Of a stretch of 64,000 nucleotides of DNA, positions 56,051-64,000 are shown piece by piece (positions within the stretch are counted from its first letter, which is position 1; each line of letters opens with the position of its first letter). Below the pieces are notes generated by a model. That model made no database searches. It was not told where the DNA came from and saw nothing but the letters and a program-made list of their open reading frames with translations. This DNA comes from CAWBOY01 sp963790585 (GTDB taxonomy: Bacteria > Planctomycetota > Planctomycetia > Gemmatales > Gemmataceae), in NCBI GenBank assembly GCA_963790585.1, contig CAWBOY010000002.1:1054001-1118000 (forward strand), written 5' to 3'. The position numbers and the translations under genes are program-made.

Positions 56051-57329
56051 ATGAATCTTTGCCTCTTTGAAGATGCCGGCGTCGCCTCGCTGGAGCCACT
56101 CGCCCTCACCCGGCCTGCCTTTGAGCTGTGGTGCGGTTCGCGCCCCCTGTCCCAGAGGCAAGTACGATATTTCGGATTGACTAAGGTCTCTGCTCTGGTC
56201 CGCCCGCATCTTGCCGATCTTTGTCGTGTGAATCACCCCGACTGGTCCATCAACGACGCGGCTTCTCTCTGGAATAAACCTGTCGCGCTCGCGAACGCGC
56301 GGTGGCTAGCGCCAAACGGGACGTCGATCGACGTGGCAACACCCCACCTCGGCATGTGTGACGGCAAACTTGCTTATGCCCTCGTGCCCACGCTCGAACC
56401 AAGCGATTCCTTGCCGGAGGATTTGGCTTGGCGCGTGAGCGCCTGGCAGCAATCTATGCCCGTCCGCGAGGTCGGCGGCAGCTGGATCGACTATCCTTGG
56501 GACCTTGTGTCGCACAATGCCCAAGCCCTGGCCGAGGACGCGGCTATGTGGACGACCAACCGGCCCTCGACAAACGTGCCGGAGGGCGTCGTCGTCCTTG
56601 GGCCGCGCGAGCAGGTTTTCATCGATCCAACCGCTCGGCTCGAAGCGCTGGTCGTCGTCGACACGACCGGCGGACCGGTGATGATCGATCGAGGCGCGGT
56701 GGTCCAGGCCTTCAGTCGATTGGAGGGCCCGTGCTATGTCGGAGCCGAGACGCAGATCCTTGCCGGCCGGTTGCGCCGGCACGTTAGGCCCGCAATGCCG
56801 CATCGGCGGCGAAGTGGAATCCTCTATTGTCCAAGGTTTTAGCAACAAATATCACGATGGCTTCTTGGGCCATTCGTACATTGGCGAGTGGGTCAATTTT
56901 GGGGCCGGGAGCCAGGTGAGCGACCTACGCAACGATTATGGCTCGGTGAAAATCTCGATCAACGGGCGCTATGTCAACACAGGCCTTTCCAAGGTCGGCG
57001 CCTTCGTCGGCGACCACGCGCGCACCAGCATTGGGACGCTATTCAACACCGGCAGCGTCGTCGGTCCATTTAGCCAGCTCTTGGCCTCAGGCACGTTTTT
57101 ACCGCGTTTGGTGCCGGCGTTCTGTCAGGCGAGTCAATCGGGACTTCGCGAGCGCAATGATCTCAAACAGATGGTGGCAACAGCCGCGGTCGTGATGGCC
57201 CGCCGCGGCCAACGATGGACGGAATTTCACGAAGAATTGTTCTACAGCTTGTATGAACAGACTTCGGTCGAGCGAAAGCGGGCCCTGCGGGACAATGAAC
57301 AGCGGCGCGTGCGGAAGGTTGTTTCGTAA
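56051..57329 (+). CDS. GlmU-like sugar-phosphate nucleotidyltransferase/acyltransferase, one frameshift
   Basis: About 425 residues. The N-terminal part (LCLFEDAGVASLEPLALTRP, AFELWCGSRPL) matches the planctomycete/Bacteroidetes putative sugar nucleotidyltransferase family. From about residue 185 a left-handed beta-helix appears (EGVVVLGPREQVFIDPTARL, GPVMIDRGAVVQAFSRLEGP, CRIGGEVESSIVQGFSNKYH, GHSYIGEWVNFGAGSQVSDL). The frame changes near 56773, with one extra base. It may make nucleotide sugars for the cell envelope; the substrate is unknown. Confidence 0.85.
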
Positions 57330-57331
57330 AA

Positions 57332-58797
57332 TCAGTCCGTTGCATTCAGGCCCATGCTCTGCCGATAGTCCGCCAGATGTTTCGCCAGCCCGTAGGCTTC
57401 ATCCAACTGCCGCCAGCGCACGGCCACTCGTTGCAGCGCCTCTTTGGCGTTGGCCGCTCCCATCAAGGAACTGCGCAGCTCCTTGGCCAACGCCTCCTGA
57501 TGCGATTGTTGATCCGGGATGCGCAGGCGCATGGCCGGGTTACGTAGATTCGGGTGCAGCAGGGTTTGCCTCAGGGTGTAGCGGAAGGTCGACGTCTTCG
57601 CTCGGTCAAGCTCGTAGCTGTCCCAGCGCATGTCGTCGGACAATTGCGCTTGGCGAATTGGGCCGCCGCCGTTGCGCGGTTCCTGGACCAGCTGCGAGCT
57701 GACATCCTTGCCACTCAATTCAGCAAGCAAATCGAACGCGGCGTCCGGGTGTTGCGACCTTAAAAAAACTCCCCCAACATAGCCCCCCGATCCAAGATAG
57801 GCCACGCGGTTGGGCGGTTGCGCTTCAACCCCGACCAGATCGTTTGGGCCAAACACGCGCTCGGCTCCAGGCACGGGGCAGACGCCAAATCGGTCGCGGA
57901 CCTTGCTGTCAGACCCCGTTTGAAAACGGTAGACCCAGCGCGCCTGCGTATAGCAAAAAATGGCCTCGCCGCGCAGGAAAGCTTGCTCTGGTTCTTCGAC
58001 AGCTTCGGTCGGTCGGCAATCGCGTGTTTGTTGAAACCATTTCAAAGCATGGACAAATCCTGGCCCATTGATGCGAGGTTTACCTGTTTTCAGATCGTAA
58101 AAGAAGGAGAAAGTTTGATCATCCTGTTCCGCGCCGCGCGGCTCATTGTCGGCAACGGCTCGGCGCGGCGTAATTGGCCGCCAGGGCGATGAATTCATTG
58201 GCCAGCGCGTCATCGTCGAGAGGAAGCGGAGCCAATCGTCGTGCCGGACGAGCGGCTTGCGCAACTTTGGCTACCGCTTCCCAGGTCCCAGGTGGTTGAT
58301 CGCCGAAGACATCCGTGCGAAAAACGCAAACAGGTGCTTCGCCAAGTATTGGCAGTGCCCAAGCGCAAAGACGTGTCTTCTCCGGACCCCCACGTTAGAA
58401 GCGAATCCCGATAAAGTGGGATTAGACCATCCCAATCAAAGAAGCTGCCACGAGCGCAATAGATCGATGGTAGTGGCAGAAGAGCCGATGAAGCCACTGC
58501 TTGTGGCAAATCCGACGGAGGGCCGACCACCAGGTCGGCGGGAACTCGCGCCAAGTGCTTTATGAAGGCTTCGGGGTCCGACACATGGACGTCTATCTGA
58601 GCGCCATGTCTTCCCTCCCAGCTTTTCCCAGCGGCCTGGACCAACTTCGCTATTCGTTCATTGGGACATGCAATAGTAAGACTCAAGCCCGCGTAGGGAG
58701 AGCGCGGCGACTCGACGTCTGTTCGTTGCTGGCATCCAAAACCATTTATGAAGAAGACCAAAAAAATGAAAACGCGAGCGAGTCTTTTTCTTCCCAT
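57332..58797 (-). CDS. Solute-binding lipoprotein (extracellular family 1), two frameshifts
   Basis: About 488 residues. ATG 58797 gives a lipobox (FIFLVFFINGFGC). The fold has a family 1 binding-protein pattern: LSLTIACPNERIAKLVQAAG, PADLVVGPPSDLPQAV, then GLIPLYRDSLLTWG, ILGEAPVCVFRTDVFGDQPP and GTWEAVAKVAQAARP, then AEQDDQTFSFFYDLK and EQAFLRGEAIFCYTQARWVY. The frame changes near 58392 and near 58155, each by one extra base. It is convergent with the GlmU-like gene, separated by 2 bases. No permease genes are adjacent. Confidence 0.82.
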
Positions 58798-59125
58798 GAG
58801 GGCTCCCTTACAGTACAATCGATAAAGTCTAGTAATCAGTATAAACGATTGCCCAACTCGCATTCGCCCCCGCGCTCTCGTTGTCTACTGATTTTTGTTG
58901 TACGAAAAAGTACAATTGTTCCGTTTCTAACGACGATCGATGCGTGCAGCCCGATTGTCGTTTATCAGTTGCGTGGCCGGTATATCCAGGGTATTGTTTC
59001 GGCGGTGTCGACTCCCTCTCCCGTGGATTTAAGGCCGTCATTTTGTTGCTTGGCCGACGGTAGGGAACGTGTTTGGCCGGGCAGCGAAGCATTTTGAATT
59101 CGACTGGATACAACGAGGTCGTCTC
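58798..59125. promoter_or_regulatory. Divergent promoter region with an inverted repeat
   Basis: 328 bases without a gene between divergent transcripts. TTGTAC-GAAAAA-GTACAA at 58898-58915 is a 6-6-6 inverted repeat that could be an operator. No defined promoter boxes were identified. Confidence 0.4.
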
Positions 59126-59776
59126 ATGAAGTTGAGTCTGAAAGTCATGACGGCGGGTAAGCAGGAAGGAAAACTGCTGCCCATCGGCCTAGCCCAATTC
59201 TTGATCGGGCGCGATCCGCAGTGCCATCTGCGACCCGCGAGCGCCATGATCAGCAAACGCCACTGTGCCATCATACAGCGTGACGGCAAAGTCTTCCTTC
59301 GTGACTTCGATAGCACGAACGGGTCATTTCACAACGACGAAAAAGTTGTCGGCGAAGTGGAACTCCAAGCGGAAGATCGAATCAAAGTCGGGCCCCTTGA
59401 ATTTTGCGTGCTGATCGAGTCCGAGGTCCCTGCGACGCCGATTCCGGCTGTCAAGCCGGCGCCGCCCAAAAAAGCAGTGGTAGCGCCGCCCAAGTCCGCC
59501 GCGGTTGCCGCCGATAAAGACAGTTCCAGCGACGAGGACGTCGTGGCCATGCTTCTCTCGCTCGGCGACGACTCGAGTTCCGGCCTGATTCCCGACGGCA
59601 CGACCATTCACGACTTGCGAGTTTCCGGTGATATCTTGAATGCTGCCGCGAATCAAGACGATACCAAGGACAACCTTAAGCCGGATACCAAGGAACAAGC
59701 CAAGGCAAAAGTTGAAGGCAGCACCATCAATGCCGCCAAAGCGATCTTGGAAAAGATGATGCGCCGCCCGCGCTAG
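59126..59776 (+). CDS. FHA-domain protein
   Basis: 216 residues from ATG 59126. An FHA phosphothreonine-binding domain covers residues 10-95: FLIGRDPQCHLRPAS, MISKRHCAIIQRDG, LRDFDSTNGSFHNDE and LQAEDRIKVGPLEF, with the conserved Gly-Arg, Ser...His and Asn-Gly positions. A Pro/Ala/Lys linker follows, then an acidic low-complexity tail. It probably reads the activity of Ser/Thr kinases such as the one at 6174-7430. Confidence 0.9.
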   Translation: MKLSLKVMTAGKQEGKLLPIGLAQFLIGRDPQCHLRPASAMISKRHCAIIQRDGKVFLRDFDSTNGSFHNDEKVVGEVELQAEDRIKVGPLEFCVLIESEVPATPIPAVKPAPPKKAVVAPPKSAAVAADKDSSSDEDVVAMLLSLGDDSSSGLIPDGTTIHDLRVSGDILNAAANQDDTKDNLKPDTKEQAKAKVEGSTINAAKAILEKMMRRPR

Positions 59777-59783
59777 TCGGAAT

Positions 59784-59810
59784 TATATAGCCCCCGGCTT
59801 GCTGGGGGCC
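59784..59810. repeat. TATATAGCCCCC hairpin repeat, copy 2
   Basis: TATATAGCCCCCGGCTTGCT with GGGGGC, 8 bases after the FHA gene stop. It overlaps the longest possible reading frame of mutY, arguing for a later mutY start. Confidence 0.75.
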
Positions 59811-59837
59811 CCACCTGACTGCAACCTCCAATTGAGC

Positions 59838-60944
59838 TTGTCATTGTCACCAAGGTCCTCGCGCCGCTGGCTTGCTGCGCGTCTTCTCGCATGGTTTGCG
59901 GCGAATAAACGCGACCTACCCTGGCGCCGCGACCGCGACCCTTATCGCATTTGGGTCAGCGAAGTGATGCTCCAACAAACGTTGGTAGCGACCGTCGTGC
60001 CGTATTTCGAGCGTTTTTTGTCGGTCTTTCCCACCGTGGCGGCTCTCGCCGCGGCGGACGAACAAGAGGTTCTCCATCTCTGGTCCGGCCTGGGTTACTA
60101 TCGCCGGGCCCGCGACATGCACCGAGCAGCCCGGCAGCTGGTCGAGGCTCATGGCGCGTCCATTCCGGATGATCCCGAAATTCTCGCCGAGTTACCCGGC
60201 CTGGGCCGCTATACGCGAAACGCTATCCTTTCGCAGGCCTTCGAGCGGCGCTTGCCAATTCTCGAAGCGAACACACAGCGTCTGCTAAGTCGCTTGTTTG
60301 GGCGAACCGAAGACCCCCGCCAAACAGCTGCTCGCAAGTGGTTGTGGCAGGCCGCGGAAGAAGTGTTGCCGCCGCACTCCATCGGCGAGTTCAACCAGGC
60401 TCTGATGGAGCTGGGGGCTCTCGTCTGCACGCCCATGGCGCCACGTTGCGAGTCATGTCCTCTCGCGGCTCGATGTGTGGCTTTTAGGCTCGGCAAACAA
60501 GAATCGATCCCGGCGCGGCCCGCACCTCAGGAGCCAACGCAAATCCATGAAGCTGCCGTAGTAATCCGGCGGGGCGAATCCTTATTACTGGTCCAGCGTC
60601 CGGCGACCGGGCGTTGGGCGAATTTGTGGGAGTTCCCGCACGGACCGCTACTTGACGGCGAAGCGCTGCTGACGGCGGCGAAGCGCTTGGCTGCCGAGCT
60701 GGTGGGAATCAAAATCGTGGAGAGGGGGGAATTACTAACATTACGACACGGCGTTACGCGCTATCGAATAACGTTGACCTGCCTGGAAGCTCAGCACGTC
60801 GACGGCGAATTTCAATCGTCCTTTTATCAAAAGGGCCAATGGCTTGCTTCCGAACAGCTAACTTCCTACCCGGTCAGTTCGCCACAGCGCCGTCTCATTC
60901 AAGCTGTCCTCAAGCCGCACAAACAAAGGCACCTTTTTGACTGA
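59838..60944 (+). CDS. mutY: A/G-specific adenine glycosylase
   Basis: About 368 residues. It removes adenine paired with 8-oxoguanine. Motifs: catalytic Glu in VSEVMLQQTLVATVVP, helix-hairpin-helix LPGLGRYTRNAILSQAF, the 4Fe-4S cluster CTPMAPRCESCPLAARC (6-2-5 spacing) and a C-terminal NUDIX-like domain starting IHEAAVVIRRGESLLLVQRP. The second catalytic acid, Asp in the E. coli PILDGNV motif, is Glu here (PILEANTQRLLSR). No ATG is available upstream of the core; a TTG at 59838 is assumed because the reading frame before it is repeat sequence. Confidence 0.92.
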   Translation: MSLSPRSSRRWLAARLLAWFAANKRDLPWRRDRDPYRIWVSEVMLQQTLVATVVPYFERFLSVFPTVAALAAADEQEVLHLWSGLGYYRRARDMHRAARQLVEAHGASIPDDPEILAELPGLGRYTRNAILSQAFERRLPILEANTQRLLSRLFGRTEDPRQTAARKWLWQAAEEVLPPHSIGEFNQALMELGALVCTPMAPRCESCPLAARCVAFRLGKQESIPARPAPQEPTQIHEAAVVIRRGESLLLVQRPATGRWANLWEFPHGPLLDGEALLTAAKRLAAELVGIKIVERGELLTLRHGVTRYRITLTCLEAQHVDGEFQSSFYQKGQWLASEQLTSYPVSSPQRRLIQAVLKPHKQRHLFD

Positions 60945-60985
60945 CTGGAAAAGAAGCATGTGTGTTAGACTAAGCGCCGGTCCTA

Positions 60986-61064
60986 TTTATATAGCCGCGG
61001 CCTTTAGGCCGGTTCTGCACTGAGATAAATGTCCAAACCCCCGGCGAGCCGGGGGCTATATAAA
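60986..61064. repeat. TATATAGCCCCC repeat, copy 3 (inverted pair)
   Basis: Two arms: TATATAGCCGCGGCC at the left and GGGGGCTATATAAA at the right, with an inner hairpin CCCCCGG-CGAG-CCGGGGG. It resembles the arrangement at 50967-51021, including a central ATAAATG. It lies just upstream of the second DUF1549/1553 gene. Confidence 0.75.
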
Positions 61065-61074
61065 GCGAACGACA

Positions 61075-63402
61075 ATGGCACCGACACTCTCTCTCCTTTA
61101 TCTCTTCACCATAAATGCCCCTGCCGACACCCCCAAGGATGCGGTGCATTTCAATCGCGATATCCGTCCGATCCTGTCGAATCGCTGTTTCAAGTGTCAT
61201 GGGCCCGATCTCAAGAAGGGGGGCCTCGACCTGCAAAATCGTGAGGCAGCGATCAAGAAGCTCGCCACCGACAGCTTTGCCATTGTTCCAGGCAAGAGCG
61301 GCGCGAGCGAGCTGATGACGCGAATAAGCGCCCACGACGAAAGCGAGCGAATGCCCCCCAAGGGAGATCCGCTGACTCCGCAACAAATCGCTACGCTCAA
61401 GAACTGGATCGATCAGGGCGCGAAATACGAGGAACACTGGGCCTATGTCCGGCCCGTTCGTCTGCCGCCGCCGACCGTTAAGGATCGGCACTGGGTGCGC
61501 AATCCGATTGATGCCTTCGTACTTGCCCGGCTGGAACAAGAAGGCCTGAAGCCTTCCGCAGAAGCGGAAAAGGCCACCTTGCTGCGGCGCGCCAGTCTCG
61601 ATCTCACGGGGCTGCCCCCTTCACCCGAGGAGGTAGATGCCTTTCTTGCAGACAAGAATCCGGACGCGTTTGAAAAGGCGGTCGATCGCTTGCTCGATTC
61701 GCCACATTACGGCGAACATCAGGCCCGCTATTGGCTCGACATGGCTCGCTACGCCGATACCAACGGCTACGAAAAAGATGAACGGCGCACGATTTGGCCT
61801 TACCGCGATTGGGTCATCAACGCCTTCAACCGAGACATGCCCTACGACCAGTTCACGATCGAACAACTCGCCGGCGACCTCTTGCCCAATGCGACGCGCG
61901 AGCAAAAGATAGCGACCGGGTTCCATCGCAACACGATGGTCAACACCGAAGGTGGCACCGACGATGAGGAGTTCCGCATCGCCGCCGTCGTCGATCGGGT
62001 CAACACGACGATGGAGGTCTGGATGGGCACGACGATGGCTTGTGCGCAATGTCACAACCACAAATTCGATCCGTTTACTCAGAAAGAGTACTACCGACTC
62101 TTGGCGTTCTTCAACAGCACTGAGGACCGTGGCCGGAGCAACGAACCGACGCTGCCTCTCTTTAACGAAGAGCAGGCGGCACGTCTCAAAGCATTGGCCG
62201 CACGCAGCGCGACATTGAAGAAGCTGACAGGAGGGGCAACCGCCGTACTCGGTATCGTCGGCCAACGTGTACTCCAACAGCAACTGACGAAGACGGATAA
62301 AGAGCAAGCCGCCTTGAATGCGACGAAGACGACGCTGATCCTGCGCGAGCTGCCGAAGCCGCGAACGACCAACGTCATGGTGCGCGGCAATCATAAGAAT
62401 CTCGGCGAGGTGGTGACGCCGGGTACACCCGCTAAATTAAGCCCTTTCCACGCCGACTGGCCGACAAACCGCCTCGGCCTCGCCAAGTGGATCGTCGATC
62501 CCGAAAACCCGCTGACGGCTCGCGTCGTCGTGAACCGCATCTGGGCACGCTACTTCGGCAAAGGCTTCGTCGAAACGAGCGAAGAGTTCGGCACCCAAGG
62601 CGACCCGCCGACGCATCCCGAGCTGCTCGATTGGCTCGCTACCGAGTTGATCGAGAATAAATGGAGCCTCAAGGCCCTTCACAAACGCATCGTCACCTCG
62701 GCAACGTATCGGCAATCGTCCAAGGTGACATCCGAATTAGCCAAACACGATCCGTTTAATCGTCTATTCGCGCGCGGTCCAAGGCTGCGTCTCGATGCCG
62801 AGGCCGTGCGCGACAACGCGCTCGCCATCAGTGGCTTGCTCTACCGCAAAGTAGGCGGCCCGAGCGTTTTCCCCTATCAGCCCGATGGCGTCTGGTTCAA
62901 TCCCTATAGCGGCGATCGCTGGACCGTGAGCACCAACGGCGAGGAGCATCGGCGCGGGCTTTATACGTTTTGGCGTCGAACCGCTCCTTATGCCGCGTTC
63001 ATGGCCTTCGACGCGCCGAGCCGTGAAGTTTGCACGGAACGACGCCCGCGCACCAACACGCCATTGCAAGCCTTGGCGACCTTAAACGACCGCGTTTTTG
63101 TAGAAGCCTCGGCGGCCCTCGCACGTCGAATGCTCAAGGAAGAGCAAACAACCGAAAATCGACTGACGCGCGGCTTCCGACTCTGCGTATCCCGGTCGCC
63201 GACCGAGAAAGAAAGCGCGCTACTGACCGATCTCTACCGGGAGACCCTGGGGAAATACAAGAAGGACACAGAGGCCGCCAAGGCGCTGGCGGGCAGCTCA
63301 GGTTTGGTCGTGCCGAGCGGCGTCGACGTCGCTGAGGTCGCGGCATGGACCGTCGTTGCGAATGTGCTGTTGAATTTGGATGAGACGATTACCAAAGGGT
63401 GA
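61075..63402 (+). CDS. PSCyt1-DUF1549-DUF1553 protein, short form
   Basis: 775 residues, intact. A c-type haem domain comes first (RPILSNRCFKCHGPDLKKGG), then DUF1549 (TLLRRASLDLTGLPPSPEEV, RYWLDMARYADTNGYEKDER) with a second CXXCH in MACAQCHNHKFDPF, and DUF1553 (TARVVVNRIWARYFGKGFVE, ELLDWLATELIENKWSLKAL, REVCTERRPRTNTPLQALAT). The stretch between the two DUFs is shorter than in many family members and than in the copy at 51025-54337. The N-terminus is only weakly signal-like (LSLLYLFTINAPA), so the start may be imperfect. Confidence 0.92.
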   Translation: MAPTLSLLYLFTINAPADTPKDAVHFNRDIRPILSNRCFKCHGPDLKKGGLDLQNREAAIKKLATDSFAIVPGKSGASELMTRISAHDESERMPPKGDPLTPQQIATLKNWIDQGAKYEEHWAYVRPVRLPPPTVKDRHWVRNPIDAFVLARLEQEGLKPSAEAEKATLLRRASLDLTGLPPSPEEVDAFLADKNPDAFEKAVDRLLDSPHYGEHQARYWLDMARYADTNGYEKDERRTIWPYRDWVINAFNRDMPYDQFTIEQLAGDLLPNATREQKIATGFHRNTMVNTEGGTDDEEFRIAAVVDRVNTTMEVWMGTTMACAQCHNHKFDPFTQKEYYRLLAFFNSTEDRGRSNEPTLPLFNEEQAARLKALAARSATLKKLTGGATAVLGIVGQRVLQQQLTKTDKEQAALNATKTTLILRELPKPRTTNVMVRGNHKNLGEVVTPGTPAKLSPFHADWPTNRLGLAKWIVDPENPLTARVVVNRIWARYFGKGFVETSEEFGTQGDPPTHPELLDWLATELIENKWSLKALHKRIVTSATYRQSSKVTSELAKHDPFNRLFARGPRLRLDAEAVRDNALAISGLLYRKVGGPSVFPYQPDGVWFNPYSGDRWTVSTNGEEHRRGLYTFWRRTAPYAAFMAFDAPSREVCTERRPRTNTPLQALATLNDRVFVEASAALARRMLKEEQTTENRLTRGFRLCVSRSPTEKESALLTDLYRETLGKYKKDTEAAKALAGSSGLVVPSGVDVAEVAAWTVVANVLLNLDETITKG

Positions 63403-63426
63403 GTTTCGCGCGCCTGTCCTTTCTTC

Positions 63427-63451
63427 ATATAGCCCCCGGCTTGCCGGGGGT
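63427..63451. repeat. TATAGCCCCC hairpin repeat, copy 4
   Basis: ATATAGCCCCCGGCTTGCCG with GGGGGTT forms a short hairpin, 25 bases after the DUF1553 stop codon, followed by TTCTTCTTT. It could act as a terminator. Confidence 0.75.
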
Positions 63452-63528
63452 TCTTCTTTACCCCCTGGCAACCCGGCACTTTATAATTCGCTACAATACA
63501 GGCTTCTTCTGATGGACGGGTGTTCGGA

Positions 63529-64000
63529 ATGGTGGAAATGAGTTCAACACGGATCGGCTTTCTCGGCGCGGGGCGAATGGCGTCCGCGCTCGCCCGAGGG
63601 TGGCTGAACGCTGGCCTGTTGACCGCCGAGCAATGTCGGGCGAGCGATCCATCTGAGAGCGCCCGGAAGAACTTTCTCGCGGAAACAGGTTGTCCTGCCG
63701 TTCCAGAGAATTCATCTGTCGTCGCCAACAGTGATCTACTCATTCTCGCTGTCAAACCGCAGGCCATGTCGGCGTTGCTGACAGAGATTCGGCCTCTCCT
63801 CAAGAATCCGCTGATCCTTTCCATCGCTGCTGGTGTCACACTGAAACAACTAGCCGAGGGTCTTGGTGCCGACCGGCGGCTGATCCGTGTGATGCCGAAC
63901 ACGCCGTGTCTCGTCGGCGCGAGTGCCGCCGGTTATAGCGCGGCTTTGACCGCGAGCGCTGAGGATGTCGCGCTCGTCGATCGCCTTATGAACTCCGTGG
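63529..64000 (+). CDS. proC: Pyrroline-5-carboxylate reductase, N-terminal part, runs off the window
   Basis: At least 157 residues, open at the window end. It reduces pyrroline-5-carboxylate to proline with NAD(P)H. The Rossmann motif is RIGFLGAGRMASALARGW, followed by DLLILAVKPQAMSALLTEI, LILSIAAGVTLKQLAE and RRLIRVMPNTPCLVGASAAG, all characteristic of ProC. Start at ATG 63529 or ATG 63538. Confidence 0.93.
   Translation, partial: MVEMSSTRIGFLGAGRMASALARGWLNAGLLTAEQCRASDPSESARKNFLAETGCPAVPENSSVVANSDLLILAVKPQAMSALLTEIRPLLKNPLILSIAAGVTLKQLAEGLGADRRLIRVMPNTPCLVGASAAGYSAALTASAEDVALVDRLMNSV

Overview
The window looks like a chromosomal segment of a GC-rich planctomycete, probably of the Gemmatales type. 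This rests on gene content only: two PSCyt1/DUF1549/DUF1553 proteins, a DUF1501 protein, a DUF1559 pilin-like protein, an ECF sigma factor of the planctomycete type, a zinc-finger kinase next to a sulfatase-modifying-factor (FGE) module, DUF1573 proteins, a DUF11 protein and a methanopterin-pathway formyltransferase. No rRNA, tRNA or CRISPR array was found.

Layout. 0.3-7.4 kb: ECF sigma factor, FHA-GAF-nucleotidyl cyclase, tsaD, a small secreted protein, and a kinase/FGE pair. 7.4-8.8 kb: repeat-rich stretch around a small Cys-rich protein. 8.8-16 kb: two related secreted proteins, a metallo-beta-lactamase-fold hydrolase, a small periplasmic protein and a large PPC-domain protein. 16-19.3 kb: a membrane-anchored four-haem cytochrome and a DUF1573-like partner. 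19.3-23 kb: accessory islet with nucleotidyltransferase/partner, SMI1/KNR4 and Rpn-like genes among repeats. 23-33 kb: housekeeping, including icd, a HAD-glyA-esterase-PH-domain operon, tsaC/Sua5, 5-formyl-THF cyclo-ligase and ftr. 33-45 kb: mobile-element region. 45-64 kb: sortilin-like propeller with PDZ, DUF1501, a PIN toxin-antitoxin pair, DUF1549/1553, DUF1573, a GlmU-like protein, a solute-binding lipoprotein, an FHA protein, mutY, a second DUF1549/1553 and the start of proC.

The most striking structure is a three-level nested insertion at 33910-40616. A HEAT-like gene is split by an IS630 element, which is split by an ISAs1 element, which is split by a 4.3-kb IS21-type element. Each level has its own terminal repeats and target duplication, and removing them restores the interrupted reading frames exactly. 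The IS21-type element also carries a ParB-like gene fused translationally to istA, and a tandem zinc-module protein. A second, almost identical IS630 copy lies at 43752-44899.

Two further themes run through the window. First, about twenty single-base frameshifts interrupt conserved genes, including the normally essential tsaD, which suggests uncorrected sequencing indels more than gene death. Second, at least five families of dispersed palindromic repeats sit in the gaps, often just after stop codons.

Functionally, the clearest links are one-carbon metabolism (glyA, 5-formyl-THF cyclo-ligase, ftr), t6A tRNA modification (tsaD and tsaC/Sua5), and a large set of secreted or envelope proteins.
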